From JANLYC01 sp963815445 (GTDB lineage Bacteria; Actinomycetota; Actinomycetes; Propionibacteriales; Nocardioidaceae): a DNA stretch of 64,000 nt. The translations under genes and the position numbers were made by a program. Numbering within the stretch: position 1 is the stretch's first letter; every line of letters begins with the position of its first letter. This document shows, piece after piece, positions 31,444-40,037 of this stretch. The notes below the pieces were generated by a model. The model worked only from the letters and a program-made list of their open reading frames with translations, was not told where the DNA came from and ran no database searches. Where the stretch lies: NCBI GenBank assembly GCA_963815445.1, contig CAWFGV010000005.1:310001-374000 (forward strand), in the 5' to 3' direction.

Positions 31444-32652
31444 ATGAACCCTCCCGACCAGGCTGTGGCCTACCTCGACCACGCTGCCACGACCCCCATC
31501 TATCCCGAGGTCGTCGAAGCGATGGCGGAGCAGATGGTCAGTCTGGGCAACGCATCCTCGTTGCACGGCTCCGGACGGGCGGCGCGCCGCGTGGTCGAGG
31601 AGTCGCGGGAGTCGATCGCCGCAGCCTTGGGAGCCCGGCCGTCCGAGGTCGTCTTCACCTCGGGGGGTACTGAGTCCGACAACCTCGCCATCAAGGGCTT
31701 CTACTGGGCTCGTCACCGTGCGGATCCGCGCCGCACCCGGATCCTGTCCACGACGATCGAGCACCATGCGGTGCTCGACCCGCTGCACTGGATGGCGAGC
31801 GACGAGGGCGCCGAGGTCGACCTCGTGCCGGTGGACGCCGAGGGAACGGTCGACCTGGCGGCTCTGCGAGTGGCCATCGAGCGCGACCCCGCGTCCGTCG
31901 CCCTGATCACGGTCATGTGGGCGAACAACGAGGTCGGAACCCTTGAGCCGATCGATGACGTCGTGGCCCTGGCGTCCGCGCACGGGATTCCGGTCCACAC
32001 CGATGCCGTGCAGGCAATGGGCCAGGTGCCACTGGACTTCGCGGCCAGCGGGGTCGACGCGATGACGGTGACCGGCCACAAGGTCGGCGGCCCGTTCGGT
32101 GTCGGCGTGCTGCTGCTGCGCAAGGAGGCGGAGCTGGTCAGCCTGCTGCATGGCGGCGGCCAGGAGCGGGACGTGCGGTCGGGGACCATCGACGCGCCCG
32201 CCATCGTCGGATTCGCTCGCGCCACCGAGCTCGCGGTCAAGGGCCAGGCCGCGCGGGCGCTGCAGCTCACCGAGCTCCGCGACGATCTCGTCCGCCGGGT
32301 GCTCGACGTCGTACCGGACGCGATCGTCAACGGCGCCGCCTCCGGTCACCGGCTGCCCGGAAACAGTCACATCTCCTTCCCCGGATGCGAGGGCGACTCC
32401 CTGCTCATGCTGCTCGACGCCCAGGGCATCGAGTGCTCGACCGGCTCGGCCTGTTCGGCCGGCGTGCCGCAGCCTTCTCATGTCCTGCTGGCGATGGGTC
32501 GATCCGAGGCGACCGCCCGGGGATCGCTGCGATTCTCGCTGGGCCACACCTCCGTGCCGAGTGATGTCGACCGGCTGATCGAGGCGCTCCCGCCGGCGGT
32601 CGAGCGGGCTCGGGCGGCCGGGGTCGCGGCCGCACCGGGTGATCGACGATGA
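31444..32652 (+). CDS. Cysteine desulfurase (IscS/NifS family)
   Basis: A 402-residue pyridoxal-phosphate enzyme that takes sulfur from cysteine for tRNA thiolation or Fe-S clusters. The start MNPPDQAVAYLDHAATTP is the family N-terminus. Visible sites are ASSLHGSGRAARR, TSGGTESDNLAIKG, HTDAVQAMGQ, the PLP lysine in TVTGHKVGGPFGVG and the catalytic cysteine in IECSTGSACSAGVP. Its stop overlaps the mnmA start (ATGA), so the sulfur it liberates is probably passed to MnmA. Confidence 0.94.
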   Translation: MNPPDQAVAYLDHAATTPIYPEVVEAMAEQMVSLGNASSLHGSGRAARRVVEESRESIAAALGARPSEVVFTSGGTESDNLAIKGFYWARHRADPRRTRILSTTIEHHAVLDPLHWMASDEGAEVDLVPVDAEGTVDLAALRVAIERDPASVALITVMWANNEVGTLEPIDDVVALASAHGIPVHTDAVQAMGQVPLDFAASGVDAMTVTGHKVGGPFGVGVLLLRKEAELVSLLHGGGQERDVRSGTIDAPAIVGFARATELAVKGQAARALQLTELRDDLVRRVLDVVPDAIVNGAASGHRLPGNSHISFPGCEGDSLLMLLDAQGIECSTGSACSAGVPQPSHVLLAMGRSEATARGSLRFSLGHTSVPSDVDRLIEALPPAVERARAAGVAAAPGDRR

Positions 32653-33746
32653 AGGTGCTGGCAGCGATGTCGGGGGGTGTCGACTCGGCGGTCGCTGCGG
32701 CGCGGGCCGCTGAGGCCGGTCACGACGTGACGGGGATTCATCTGGCGCTGTCGCGCAACCCGAAGTCCTACCGCAGCGGAGCCCGCGGGTGCTGCACGAT
32801 CGAGGACTCCAACGACGCGCGTCGGGCCGCCGACGTCATCGGAATCCCGTTCTACGTCTGGGACCTGAGCGATCGATTCCACGAGGACGTGGTCGAGGAC
32901 TTCGTGGCGGAGTATGCCGCCGGCCGCACCCCCAACCCCTGTCTGCGGTGCAACGAGAAGATCAAGTTCGCCGCTGTGCTCGACCGCGCCATGGCTCTCG
33001 GCTTCGACGCCGTCGCCACCGGCCACTACGCCCAGCTGCACACCGGCGCGGACGGCTTGATCGAGATGCACCGCGCGCTCGATCACGGCAAGGACCAGTC
33101 CTACGTCCTCGGAGTCCTGACGCAGGGCCAGCTCGCCCACTCGATGTTTCCCCTCGGAGACTCCACCAAGGAGCACGTGCGCGAGGAAGCCGCACGCCGA
33201 GGACTGGCGGTCGCGAAGAAGCCGGACAGCCACGACATCTGCTTCATCTCAGACGGGGACACCGCAGGCTGGCTGCGCGACAAGCTGGGTGCCTCACCCG
33301 GCGAGATCGTCGACACCGCGGGTGAGGTGCTGGGCTCGCACGAGGGGACCTTCGGCTTCACGATCGGTCAGCGCAAGGGTCTGCGCCTGGGCGTGCCCGC
33401 ATCCGACGGCAAGCCGCGATATGTCCTCGACATCGAGCCCGTGTCCGGCCGCGTCACGGTCGGGGATCGGGAAGGTCTGGCTGTCGAGCACATCGTCGGA
33501 ATCAAGCCGCGCTGGTGCGGCTCTGTCCCGGTCGGCGAGCTCGCGTGCACCGTGCAGCTTCGGGCGCACGGCGAGGAGGTCGCCGCGGTCGCCCGAGTGG
33601 CCAGCGGGGACGCGGACACCATCGAGATCGAGCTGCTCGAACCGGCGGTCGGCGTCGCACCTGGACAGGCGGCAGTGATCTACACCGGTAGCCGCGTCGT
33701 CGGTAGCGCGACCATCGCCCGTGCCGGGCGACGTACCGCCGTCTGA
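32649..33746 (+). CDS. mnmA: tRNA-specific 2-thiouridylase
   Basis: A 365-residue enzyme that adds the 2-thio group to uridine 34 of Lys, Glu and Gln tRNAs. The PP-loop SGGVDS is at residues 8-13. The catalytic cysteine Cys98 lies in TPNPCLRCNEKIKF and the partner Cys198 in DSHDICFISDGD, both at the positions seen in E. coli MnmA. The C-terminal barrel ends with AVIYTGSRVVGSATIAR. It is translationally coupled to the cysteine desulfurase, its expected sulfur donor. Confidence 0.96.
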   Translation: MKVLAAMSGGVDSAVAAARAAEAGHDVTGIHLALSRNPKSYRSGARGCCTIEDSNDARRAADVIGIPFYVWDLSDRFHEDVVEDFVAEYAAGRTPNPCLRCNEKIKFAAVLDRAMALGFDAVATGHYAQLHTGADGLIEMHRALDHGKDQSYVLGVLTQGQLAHSMFPLGDSTKEHVREEAARRGLAVAKKPDSHDICFISDGDTAGWLRDKLGASPGEIVDTAGEVLGSHEGTFGFTIGQRKGLRLGVPASDGKPRYVLDIEPVSGRVTVGDREGLAVEHIVGIKPRWCGSVPVGELACTVQLRAHGEEVAAVARVASGDADTIEIELLEPAVGVAPGQAAVIYTGSRVVGSATIARAGRRTAV

Positions 33747-33797
33747 CCGATCTGCCCGGTACGGGAACCGGCCGGTGCGGCCACACGTCCGACTGTC

Positions 33798-34628
33798 ATG
33801 AAACCTGCCATTTCTTCGCTCGCGGGCGCCGCCATCCTTGCGCTGGTCCTGACGGCGTGCGGCTCGGCCGCCCCGCCCCGAACGGTCGTCGGCGAGACGA
33901 CAACGCCGACGCTGGCACCGCTGGCCGCCGACGACATCGTCTGGCAGGTCGTCGAGCAGGCCGGATTCACCACCCTCGAGTTCGCGCTGTCCGTCGTGCC
34001 GCGGATCACCGTGTACGCCGACGGGCGCGTGATCGTGCAGGACGCGAACGACAGCAATGTCGGCCAGACGCCTATCCAGCTGCGACAAGGCCATGTCACG
34101 CCGCAACAGGTGGAAGACCTTCGCCAGGAGGTGGCTGCGTCGGGCCTCTTCGGCAGCTCGAAGGTCGACCTCGGATCGCCCGCCGTCAGTGACGCCGGTG
34201 TGACCGTGGTCCGGGCCGCCAACGCCCAAGGCGACGAGGTGACGGTGCAGGCTTACGCGCTCGGGATCGAGGGTGGCCTCGGCGCGCACGAGCTGGATCT
34301 GCGGCGCGAGCTGAGCGGACTGATCGAGCAGACACTGCAGGAGGTCCCCGACACGACACCGATGACTCCGACGAGGCTCGCGGTGATCGGCTTCCAGGGC
34401 AGCCATGACAGCTCGCAGGCGCCAGCGATGGCCTGGCCAGGCACGTCGCACGCCGAGCTGTTCGGCGAGCACGGCGAGCAGACCTGCGTCCTGCTTCCGG
34501 CCGACGAGACGGCAGCCGTCTACGCCGCGGCGCTGCGGAACCCCGGTCACCACTGGCGCGATGCCGACGGACCCTTCTACGCGCTGGTCAAGATCGCGTT
34601 GCCGGGCACACCACCCTGCCCGACCTGA
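33798..34628 (+). CDS. Putative lipoprotein of unknown function
   Basis: A 276-residue exported protein. The N-terminus MKPAISSLAGAAILALVLTACG is a lipoprotein signal with lipobox LTAC, so the mature protein should be anchored outside the membrane at Cys21. The remainder holds a beta-rich pattern (VPRITVYADGRVIVQDAND; QVEDLRQEVAASGLFG) but no catalytic motif I recognise. Similar lipoproteins occur in actinobacteria near this locus. It follows mnmA by 51 bases on the same strand. Confidence 0.8.
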   Translation: MKPAISSLAGAAILALVLTACGSAAPPRTVVGETTTPTLAPLAADDIVWQVVEQAGFTTLEFALSVVPRITVYADGRVIVQDANDSNVGQTPIQLRQGHVTPQQVEDLRQEVAASGLFGSSKVDLGSPAVSDAGVTVVRAANAQGDEVTVQAYALGIEGGLGAHELDLRRELSGLIEQTLQEVPDTTPMTPTRLAVIGFQGSHDSSQAPAMAWPGTSHAELFGEHGEQTCVLLPADETAAVYAAALRNPGHHWRDADGPFYALVKIALPGTPPCPT

Positions 34629-34660
34629 CCTCAACAGGCGTTCGCCTAGGGTCGACCATG

Positions 34661-34730
34661 TGATTGACGGTGATCGACGGTGATCGACGGTGATTGACGG
34701 TGATCGACGGTGTTTGACGGTGATTGACCT
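34661..34730. repeat. Seven 10-bp tandem repeats directly before the metE-like start
   Basis: Seven copies of TGATTGACGG or TGATCGACGG (one TGTTTGACGG, last copy TGATTGACCT) run without interruption up to the GTG at 34731. A -10-like TAGGGT lies at 34647-34652, so the array would be in the 5' untranslated region. Copies differ only at positions 3-5 and, in the last copy, at the end. Confidence 0.95.
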
Positions 34731-35738
34731 GTGACCAACCGCGCAACCGGCATCGGCTCGATGCCCGGCGACGACTTCGCCGAGGCTCTGCAGATCGTGC
34801 TCGGCGAGGTCGGCGACCTGCCATTCCTGCCAGAGCTCCCGGCTCGTGGTGTCCACGCCGGTATGACGGCCAGGGCGCTCGCCACGATCACGGAGCTCGG
34901 GGTCGACCTGCAACCGGCCGGCTGGCGGCTCACGGACGCTTCAGGCCTCGATCACCGGCGGGCCGTCTCGCTGCTCAACCGTGATCTCGACATGGTCGAG
35001 GAGGTCAGGCCGGCCCGGCTCGACACCTTCAAGGTGCAGCTGGTCGGTCCGTGGACCCTGGCCGCGACGGTCGAACGACCGCGTGGAGACAAGGTCCTGG
35101 GCGATCATGGTGCCCGCCGCGACCTGGCGCAGGCGCTCGCCGAGGGAGTTCTCCGGCACGTGCAGGAGGTACGCCGGCGACTCTCCCCGGACCGGATCAT
35201 CCTGCAGATCGACGAGCCGGCCCTGCCGACCGTCCTCGCCGGTGGAGTGCCCACTGCGTCGGGGTTCCACCGCCACCGTTCGATCGGGCCGCCCGAGGCA
35301 GCACAGGCCATCGACTGGGTGATCGAGGAGGTCGCCGCGAGCGGTGTCGAGACGGTGCTGCACTGTTGTGCGCCGGCGATCCCGTGGAGGGTGCTCGCGG
35401 AGACGCGGCTCGATGCGGTCTCGTTCGACCTGACGCAGCTGGCTCCCCAAGACCTCGACGAGCTCGGATCCTGGGTCGACGCGGGGCGGCAGGTGTGGCC
35501 CGGCGTCATACCGACCGGGCAGGGGTCCTCGCTGCCGACGTCGTCGGAGGTGACGCACAAGGTGCTGGCGTGGTGGTCGGCGCTGGGTTTCACCGATGCG
35601 GAGAAGATGCCGGCGACCACGTTCACGCCCGCGTGTGGGCTCGCATCCGCCTCCATGGCCGCAGCCCGGGCGACGCTCGCGCTGGTCGCTGAGGCGGCGC
35701 AGAACCTGTCGGTCGAACAGGGCAAGATGGAGCGATGA
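34731..35738 (+). CDS. Methionine synthase-like protein (cobalamin-independent, C-terminal catalytic domain only)
   Basis: A 335-residue protein resembling the catalytic half of MetE; full MetE is about 750 residues. It has ATGIGSMPGDDFAEAL at the start, LQIDEPALPTVLAGG, and zinc-ligand-like VLHCCAP and FTPACGLA. It corresponds by position to Rv3015c, the gene just before ligA in mycobacteria. Whether it makes methionine is unknown; the N-terminal folate-binding domain is missing. Its stop overlaps the ligA ATG (ATGA), and its GTG start follows a 70-bp repeat array. Confidence 0.8.
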   Translation: MTNRATGIGSMPGDDFAEALQIVLGEVGDLPFLPELPARGVHAGMTARALATITELGVDLQPAGWRLTDASGLDHRRAVSLLNRDLDMVEEVRPARLDTFKVQLVGPWTLAATVERPRGDKVLGDHGARRDLAQALAEGVLRHVQEVRRRLSPDRIILQIDEPALPTVLAGGVPTASGFHRHRSIGPPEAAQAIDWVIEEVAASGVETVLHCCAPAIPWRVLAETRLDAVSFDLTQLAPQDLDELGSWVDAGRQVWPGVIPTGQGSSLPTSSEVTHKVLAWWSALGFTDAEKMPATTFTPACGLASASMAAARATLALVAEAAQNLSVEQGKMER

Positions 35739-37891
35739 GCTCGCCCGACGCGGTCACGCACCCTGCAACGTCCGACGTCCAGCCGGCCACCAGCGACGCC
35801 AAGGAACGCCACGCGGAGCTGTCGGAGATCGTCGAGGGGCACCGGCTGCGCTACCACACCCTCGATGCCCCGACGGTCAGCGACGGTGAGTACGACGAGC
35901 TGATCCGCCGGCTGCAGGAGCTTGAAGAGACCTATCCCGAGCTGCGGACGCCCGACTCGCCCACACAGAAGGTCGGTGGAGATGTCTCGACGCTGTTCAC
36001 GGCCGTCGAGCACGCCGAGCGGATGATGAGTCTCGACAACGCGTTCTCCGCCGACGACCTGGCATCATGGGCGACCCGCCTCGAGCGCGATGGAGCCACC
36101 GATGCCGAGTTCCTGCTCGAGCTCAAGGTCGACGGAGTGGCGATCAACCTGACGTACGAGCAGGGCCTGCTGGTCCGGGGCGCGACCCGAGGTGACGGCC
36201 GCGTGGGCGAAGACGTGACACCGAACGTGCGCACCATCGAGGGCATCCCGCATCGCCTGACGCCGGCGGACGGCTATCCCGTGCCCGAGCTCGTCGAGGT
36301 GCGTGGTGAAGTGTTCTTCCCTGTCGAGGCGTTCGAGGGTCTGAATGCCGCTCTGGTCGAGGCCGGCAAGGCGCCGTACTCCAACCCACGCAACTCCGCG
36401 GCCGGCTCGCTGCGCCAGAAGGACCCGAAGGCGACGGCTGCGCGGCCGCTGCGGATGGTGTGTCACGGACTCGGCAAGAGGGTCGGCTTCGAGCCGACTC
36501 GACAGTCCCAGTCGTATGCCGCGTTGAAGGCGTGGGGATTGCCGACGAGTGATCGGGCGACCGTCGTCCCCGACCTGGCCGGGGTCCAGAAGTTCATCGA
36601 CCACTACGGCGAGCACCGCCATGACGTCGAGCACGAGATCGACGGCGTGGTCATCAAGGTCGACCAGGTGTCGTTGCAGCGCCGGCTCGGCTCGACGTCG
36701 CGCGCGCCCCGCTGGGCGATCGCGTTCAAGTACCCGCCCGAGGAGGTCACGACCCGGCTACTGGCGATCGAGGTCAACGTCGGTCGCACCGGACGGGTGA
36801 CGCCGTTCGGTCGGATGGAGCCGGTGCGGGTGGCGGGGTCCACGGTCGAGTTCGCGACGTTGCACAACGCGTCGGAGGTCAAGCGCAAGGGAGTCCTCAT
36901 CGGCGACACCGTCGTGCTGCGCAAGGCCGGTGACGTGATCCCCGAGATCGTCGGGCCGGTGGTCGACCTGCGCACCGGCGACGAGCACGAGTTCGTGATG
37001 CCGACGGACTGCCCGGTGTGCGGGACGACGTTGGCACCGGCCAAGGAGGGCGACGCCGACATCCGCTGTCCCAACACGCAGTCGTGCCCCGCGCAGCTTC
37101 GCGAGCGGGTCTTTCATGTCGCGGGTCGGGGCGCCTTCGACATCGAGGTGCTCGGCTACGAGGCCGCGGTCGCTCTGCTCGATGCGGATGTGATCCACGA
37201 CGAGGGTGACCTGTTCACGCTCGACGAGGCAACGCTGCGCGCGGTGCCGCTGTTCACCCGCGCCCCGAAGAAGAACGAGGGAGCCGAGCGCGTCCTGTCG
37301 GCCAACGGGCAGCGCCTCGTCGACAATCTCGACCGAGCCAAGCAGCAGCCGCTGTGGCGAGTCCTGGTGGGGCTGTCCATCCGGCACGTCGGACCGACGG
37401 CCGCCCGCGCACTGGCCGAGACCTTTGGGTCGATGGCCAGGATCCAGGAGCTGGCCACCGGCGGGCAGGTCGACGAGCTCGCCGCCGTGGACGGTGTCGG
37501 GCCGACGATCGCCGAGTCGCTGGTCGAGTGGTTCGCCGTCGACTGGCACGCCGAGATCGTGCAGAAGTGGGCCGCTGCAGGCGTCACCATGCAGGACCAG
37601 CGCGACGAGTCGATCCCGCGCACGCTCGAGGGCCTGTCGATCGTCGTCACGGGCTCGCTGGAGGGATGGTCGCGTGACCAGGCCAAGGAAGTCATCCTTG
37701 CGCGAGGGGGCAAGGCGAGCTCGTCGGTGTCGAAGAAGACCGCGTTCGTCGTGGTAGGGGAGGCCCCCGGGACCAAGCACGACAAGGCCGTCGAGCTGAA
37801 GGTGCCGGTTCTCGACGAGGAGGGTTTCGCCGTCCTGCTCGAGCAGGGGCCGGACGCGGCCCGCGAGGTGGCGCAGGTGGGCGAGGCGTGA
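35735..37891 (+). CDS. ligA: NAD-dependent DNA ligase
   Basis: A 718-residue replicative ligase sealing nicks with NAD. Domain order is intact: Ia (HRLRYHTLDAPTVSDGEYDEL), the adenylation domain with Lys131 in LLELKVDGVAINL, the OB fold, a four-cysteine zinc finger (DCPVCGTTLAP and RCPNTQSCPAQ), helix-hairpin-helix repeats (LAAVDGVGPTIAESL) and a C-terminal BRCT domain (GLSIVVTGSLEGWSRDQAKE). The ATG overlaps the upstream stop. Residues 1-22 are an extra low-complexity leader, so an internal start is possible. Confidence 0.97.
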   Translation: MSSPDAVTHPATSDVQPATSDAKERHAELSEIVEGHRLRYHTLDAPTVSDGEYDELIRRLQELEETYPELRTPDSPTQKVGGDVSTLFTAVEHAERMMSLDNAFSADDLASWATRLERDGATDAEFLLELKVDGVAINLTYEQGLLVRGATRGDGRVGEDVTPNVRTIEGIPHRLTPADGYPVPELVEVRGEVFFPVEAFEGLNAALVEAGKAPYSNPRNSAAGSLRQKDPKATAARPLRMVCHGLGKRVGFEPTRQSQSYAALKAWGLPTSDRATVVPDLAGVQKFIDHYGEHRHDVEHEIDGVVIKVDQVSLQRRLGSTSRAPRWAIAFKYPPEEVTTRLLAIEVNVGRTGRVTPFGRMEPVRVAGSTVEFATLHNASEVKRKGVLIGDTVVLRKAGDVIPEIVGPVVDLRTGDEHEFVMPTDCPVCGTTLAPAKEGDADIRCPNTQSCPAQLRERVFHVAGRGAFDIEVLGYEAAVALLDADVIHDEGDLFTLDEATLRAVPLFTRAPKKNEGAERVLSANGQRLVDNLDRAKQQPLWRVLVGLSIRHVGPTAARALAETFGSMARIQELATGGQVDELAAVDGVGPTIAESLVEWFAVDWHAEIVQKWAAAGVTMQDQRDESIPRTLEGLSIVVTGSLEGWSRDQAKEVILARGGKASSSVSKKTAFVVVGEAPGTKHDKAVELKVPVLDEEGFAVLLEQGPDAAREVAQVGEA

Positions 37892-38142
37892 ACCAGGGCG
37901 ACCCTCCCGACGCTCCTGACCCCCCGGACCTCGCGCGCCGTTTCCGCGACGACCTGCCCGACGGCGTCGACGACCCCGGCATACCGACACCACGTAGCGA
38001 ACACCAGGCGTTCGTCCTCAGCGCGGCCATCGTCGTGGCTCTGCTCGCCCTGATCTTCACGCTGTCCTGGATCGTCTACCACCAGCTCAACCCCGACGCG
38101 AGACCAGCCGGCAAGTCTTCGCCGACCCAGTCCCCGAACTGA
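37888..38142 (+). CDS. Small single-pass membrane protein
   Basis: An 84-residue protein starting with a GTG that overlaps the ligA stop (GTGA). It is acidic and Pro/Asp-rich up to residue 40, has one membrane helix (AFVLSAAIVVALLALIFTLSW) and ends in a Ser/Pro-rich tail. No family is recognised. Coupling to ligA suggests co-expression rather than shared function. Confidence 0.7.
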   Translation: MNQGDPPDAPDPPDLARRFRDDLPDGVDDPGIPTPRSEHQAFVLSAAIVVALLALIFTLSWIVYHQLNPDARPAGKSSPTQSPN

Positions 38143-38199
38143 CGACACCCCTGTCGGCCAGGTGGCCGGACCGAAGGGTGTCGGTGTGAGTCGGCGCCC

Positions 38200-38205
38200 T
38201 AGGAT
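38200..38205 (+). promoter_or_regulatory. Candidate -10 box for gatCAB
   Basis: TAGGAT ends six bases before the gatC ATG at 38212; the intervening GGGG run could also serve as a weak ribosome-binding site. Confidence 0.42.
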
Positions 38206-38211
38206 TGGGGG

Positions 38212-38529
38212 ATGCCCGCCGCCGAATCCACACCGACGCTCAGTCGCGAGCAGGTCGCCCACCTGGCGCACCTCGCCCGCATCGACCTCTCCGACGCCGA
38301 GCTCGACCACCTGGCGCCCCAGCTTGCGGTGATCCTCGAGTCCGTCGACGACATCCGCGGAGTCGCAGCCGACGACATCCCGCCGTCCTCGCACGCCCTC
38401 CCGCTCACGAACGTGTTTCGGGCCGACGAGAACGCCCCCTGCCTGTCGCCCGAGGACGCGCTCGCAGGCGCGCCCGCAGTCGAGCAGCAGCGGTTCAGCG
38501 TCCCCCGCATTCTGGGCGAGGAAGCATGA
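38212..38529 (+). CDS. gatC: Aspartyl/glutamyl-tRNA amidotransferase subunit C
   Basis: A 105-residue subunit that stabilises GatA on GatB. The typical REQVAHLAHLARIDLSDAEL start and DDIPPSSHALPLTNVFRAD, which lies at the GatA interface, are present, as is the C-terminal FSVPRILGEE. It overlaps gatA by ATGA. Length is normal for the family. Confidence 0.95.
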   Translation: MPAAESTPTLSREQVAHLAHLARIDLSDAELDHLAPQLAVILESVDDIRGVAADDIPPSSHALPLTNVFRADENAPCLSPEDALAGAPAVEQQRFSVPRILGEEA

Positions 38530-40037
38530 GCGACCCGACCCGGCTGTCCGCTGCCGACCTCGCCGGTGCGCTGCGGAGCGGCGACCTGAGTTCGGTCGAA
38601 GCCACTCAGGCGCACCTCGACCGCATCGCCTCGGTGGATTCCTTGGTGCACGCGTTCCTCCAGGTCGACAACCGAGGGGCGCTGGCGCAGGCCAAAGCCG
38701 CCGACGAGCGGCGCGCCCAGGGTGATGACGTGCCCGACCTGCTCGGGGTGCCGATCGCCGTCAAGGACGTGGTCACGACGAAGGGGCTGCCCACCACGGC
38801 AGGTTCGCGCATCCTCGAGGGCTGGGTTCCGCCGTACGACGCGACTCTGGTCACGCGACTGCGCGCCGCGGGCATGCCGATCCTCGGCAAGACCAACATG
38901 GACGAGTTCGCCATGGGTAGCTCCACCGAACACAGCGGCTACGGTCCCACGCACAATCCATGGGATCTCGAGCGCATCCCCGGCGGCTCCGGTGGGGGGT
39001 CGTCGGCTGCGGTCACAGCCTTCGAGGCGCCGCTGGCGATCGGCACCGACACGGGCGGCTCGATCCGCCAACCCGGAGCGGTCACCGGCACGGTCGGGGT
39101 CAAGCCGACCTACGGGGGCGTCTCGCGCTACGGCCTGATCGCGCTGGCGAGCAGTCTCGACCAGGCCGGGCCGGTGACCCGCTCGGTTCTCGACGCCGGG
39201 CTCCTGCACGACGTCATCGCCGGCTACGACCCGATGGACTCCACCAGCATCGACCAGCAGTGGCCGTCGATGGCCGAGGCCGCCCGGCACGGCGACATCG
39301 CCGGGATGCGCGTCGGCGTCGTCAAGGAACTGGGAGGAGAGGGTTACCAACGTGGCGTCCGCGCGCGGTTCGACGAGGGTGTGGAGCTGCTGACCAAGGC
39401 CGGCGCCGACGTCGTCGAAGTCTCGTGCCCGCACTTCGTGTACGCACTCGCCGCCTACTACCTGATCCTGCCGGCCGAGGCCAGCAGCAACCTGGCCAAG
39501 TTCGACGCCATGCGGTACGGCCTGCGTGTCCTTCCGGACGGTGTCACGGACCCGTCGGCCGAGCAGGTCATGGAGGCGACCCGTGAGGCGGGCTTCGGGG
39601 ACGAGGTGAAGCGCCGGATCATCCTGGGCACCTACGCTCTGTCCAGCGGTTACTACGACGCCTACTACGGCCAGGCGCAGAAGGTCCGCACGCTCATCTC
39701 GCGCGACTTCGCGGCCGCGTTCGAGCAGGTCGACGTGCTCGTCTCACCGACGGCACCAACGACCGCGTTCAAGATCGGCGAGAAGCTCGACGACCCGTTG
39801 GCGATGTACCTCAACGACATCGCCACGATCCCCGCCAACCTCTCCGGCGTACCAGGGATGTCCGTGCCGAGTGGTCTGGCGGACGAGGACGGGCTGCCGA
39901 CCGGCCTGCAGATCCTGGCACCGGCCTTGCACGACGACCGGCTCTATCGTGTCGGTGGCGTGCTCGAGGCGCTGCTCCACGAACGATGGGGTGGACCGCT
40001 GCTGGCCCGCGCTCCTGAGCTGGGGGTGCCCGCATGA
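38526..40037 (+). CDS. gatA: Aspartyl/glutamyl-tRNA amidotransferase subunit A
   Basis: A 503-residue amidase that releases ammonia from glutamine for conversion of Glu-tRNA(Gln) or Asp-tRNA(Asn). The catalytic Lys80 (GVPIAVKDVV), cis-Ser155 (GGSGGGSSAAV) and nucleophile Ser179 (GTDTGGSIRQPG) are in place. The motif reads GGSGGGSS where many homologues have GGSSGGS. Start and stop overlap gatC and gatB by four bases each, so the three subunits are produced together. Confidence 0.97.
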   Translation: MSDPTRLSAADLAGALRSGDLSSVEATQAHLDRIASVDSLVHAFLQVDNRGALAQAKAADERRAQGDDVPDLLGVPIAVKDVVTTKGLPTTAGSRILEGWVPPYDATLVTRLRAAGMPILGKTNMDEFAMGSSTEHSGYGPTHNPWDLERIPGGSGGGSSAAVTAFEAPLAIGTDTGGSIRQPGAVTGTVGVKPTYGGVSRYGLIALASSLDQAGPVTRSVLDAGLLHDVIAGYDPMDSTSIDQQWPSMAEAARHGDIAGMRVGVVKELGGEGYQRGVRARFDEGVELLTKAGADVVEVSCPHFVYALAAYYLILPAEASSNLAKFDAMRYGLRVLPDGVTDPSAEQVMEATREAGFGDEVKRRIILGTYALSSGYYDAYYGQAQKVRTLISRDFAAAFEQVDVLVSPTAPTTAFKIGEKLDDPLAMYLNDIATIPANLSGVPGMSVPSGLADEDGLPTGLQILAPALHDDRLYRVGGVLEALLHERWGGPLLARAPELGVPA

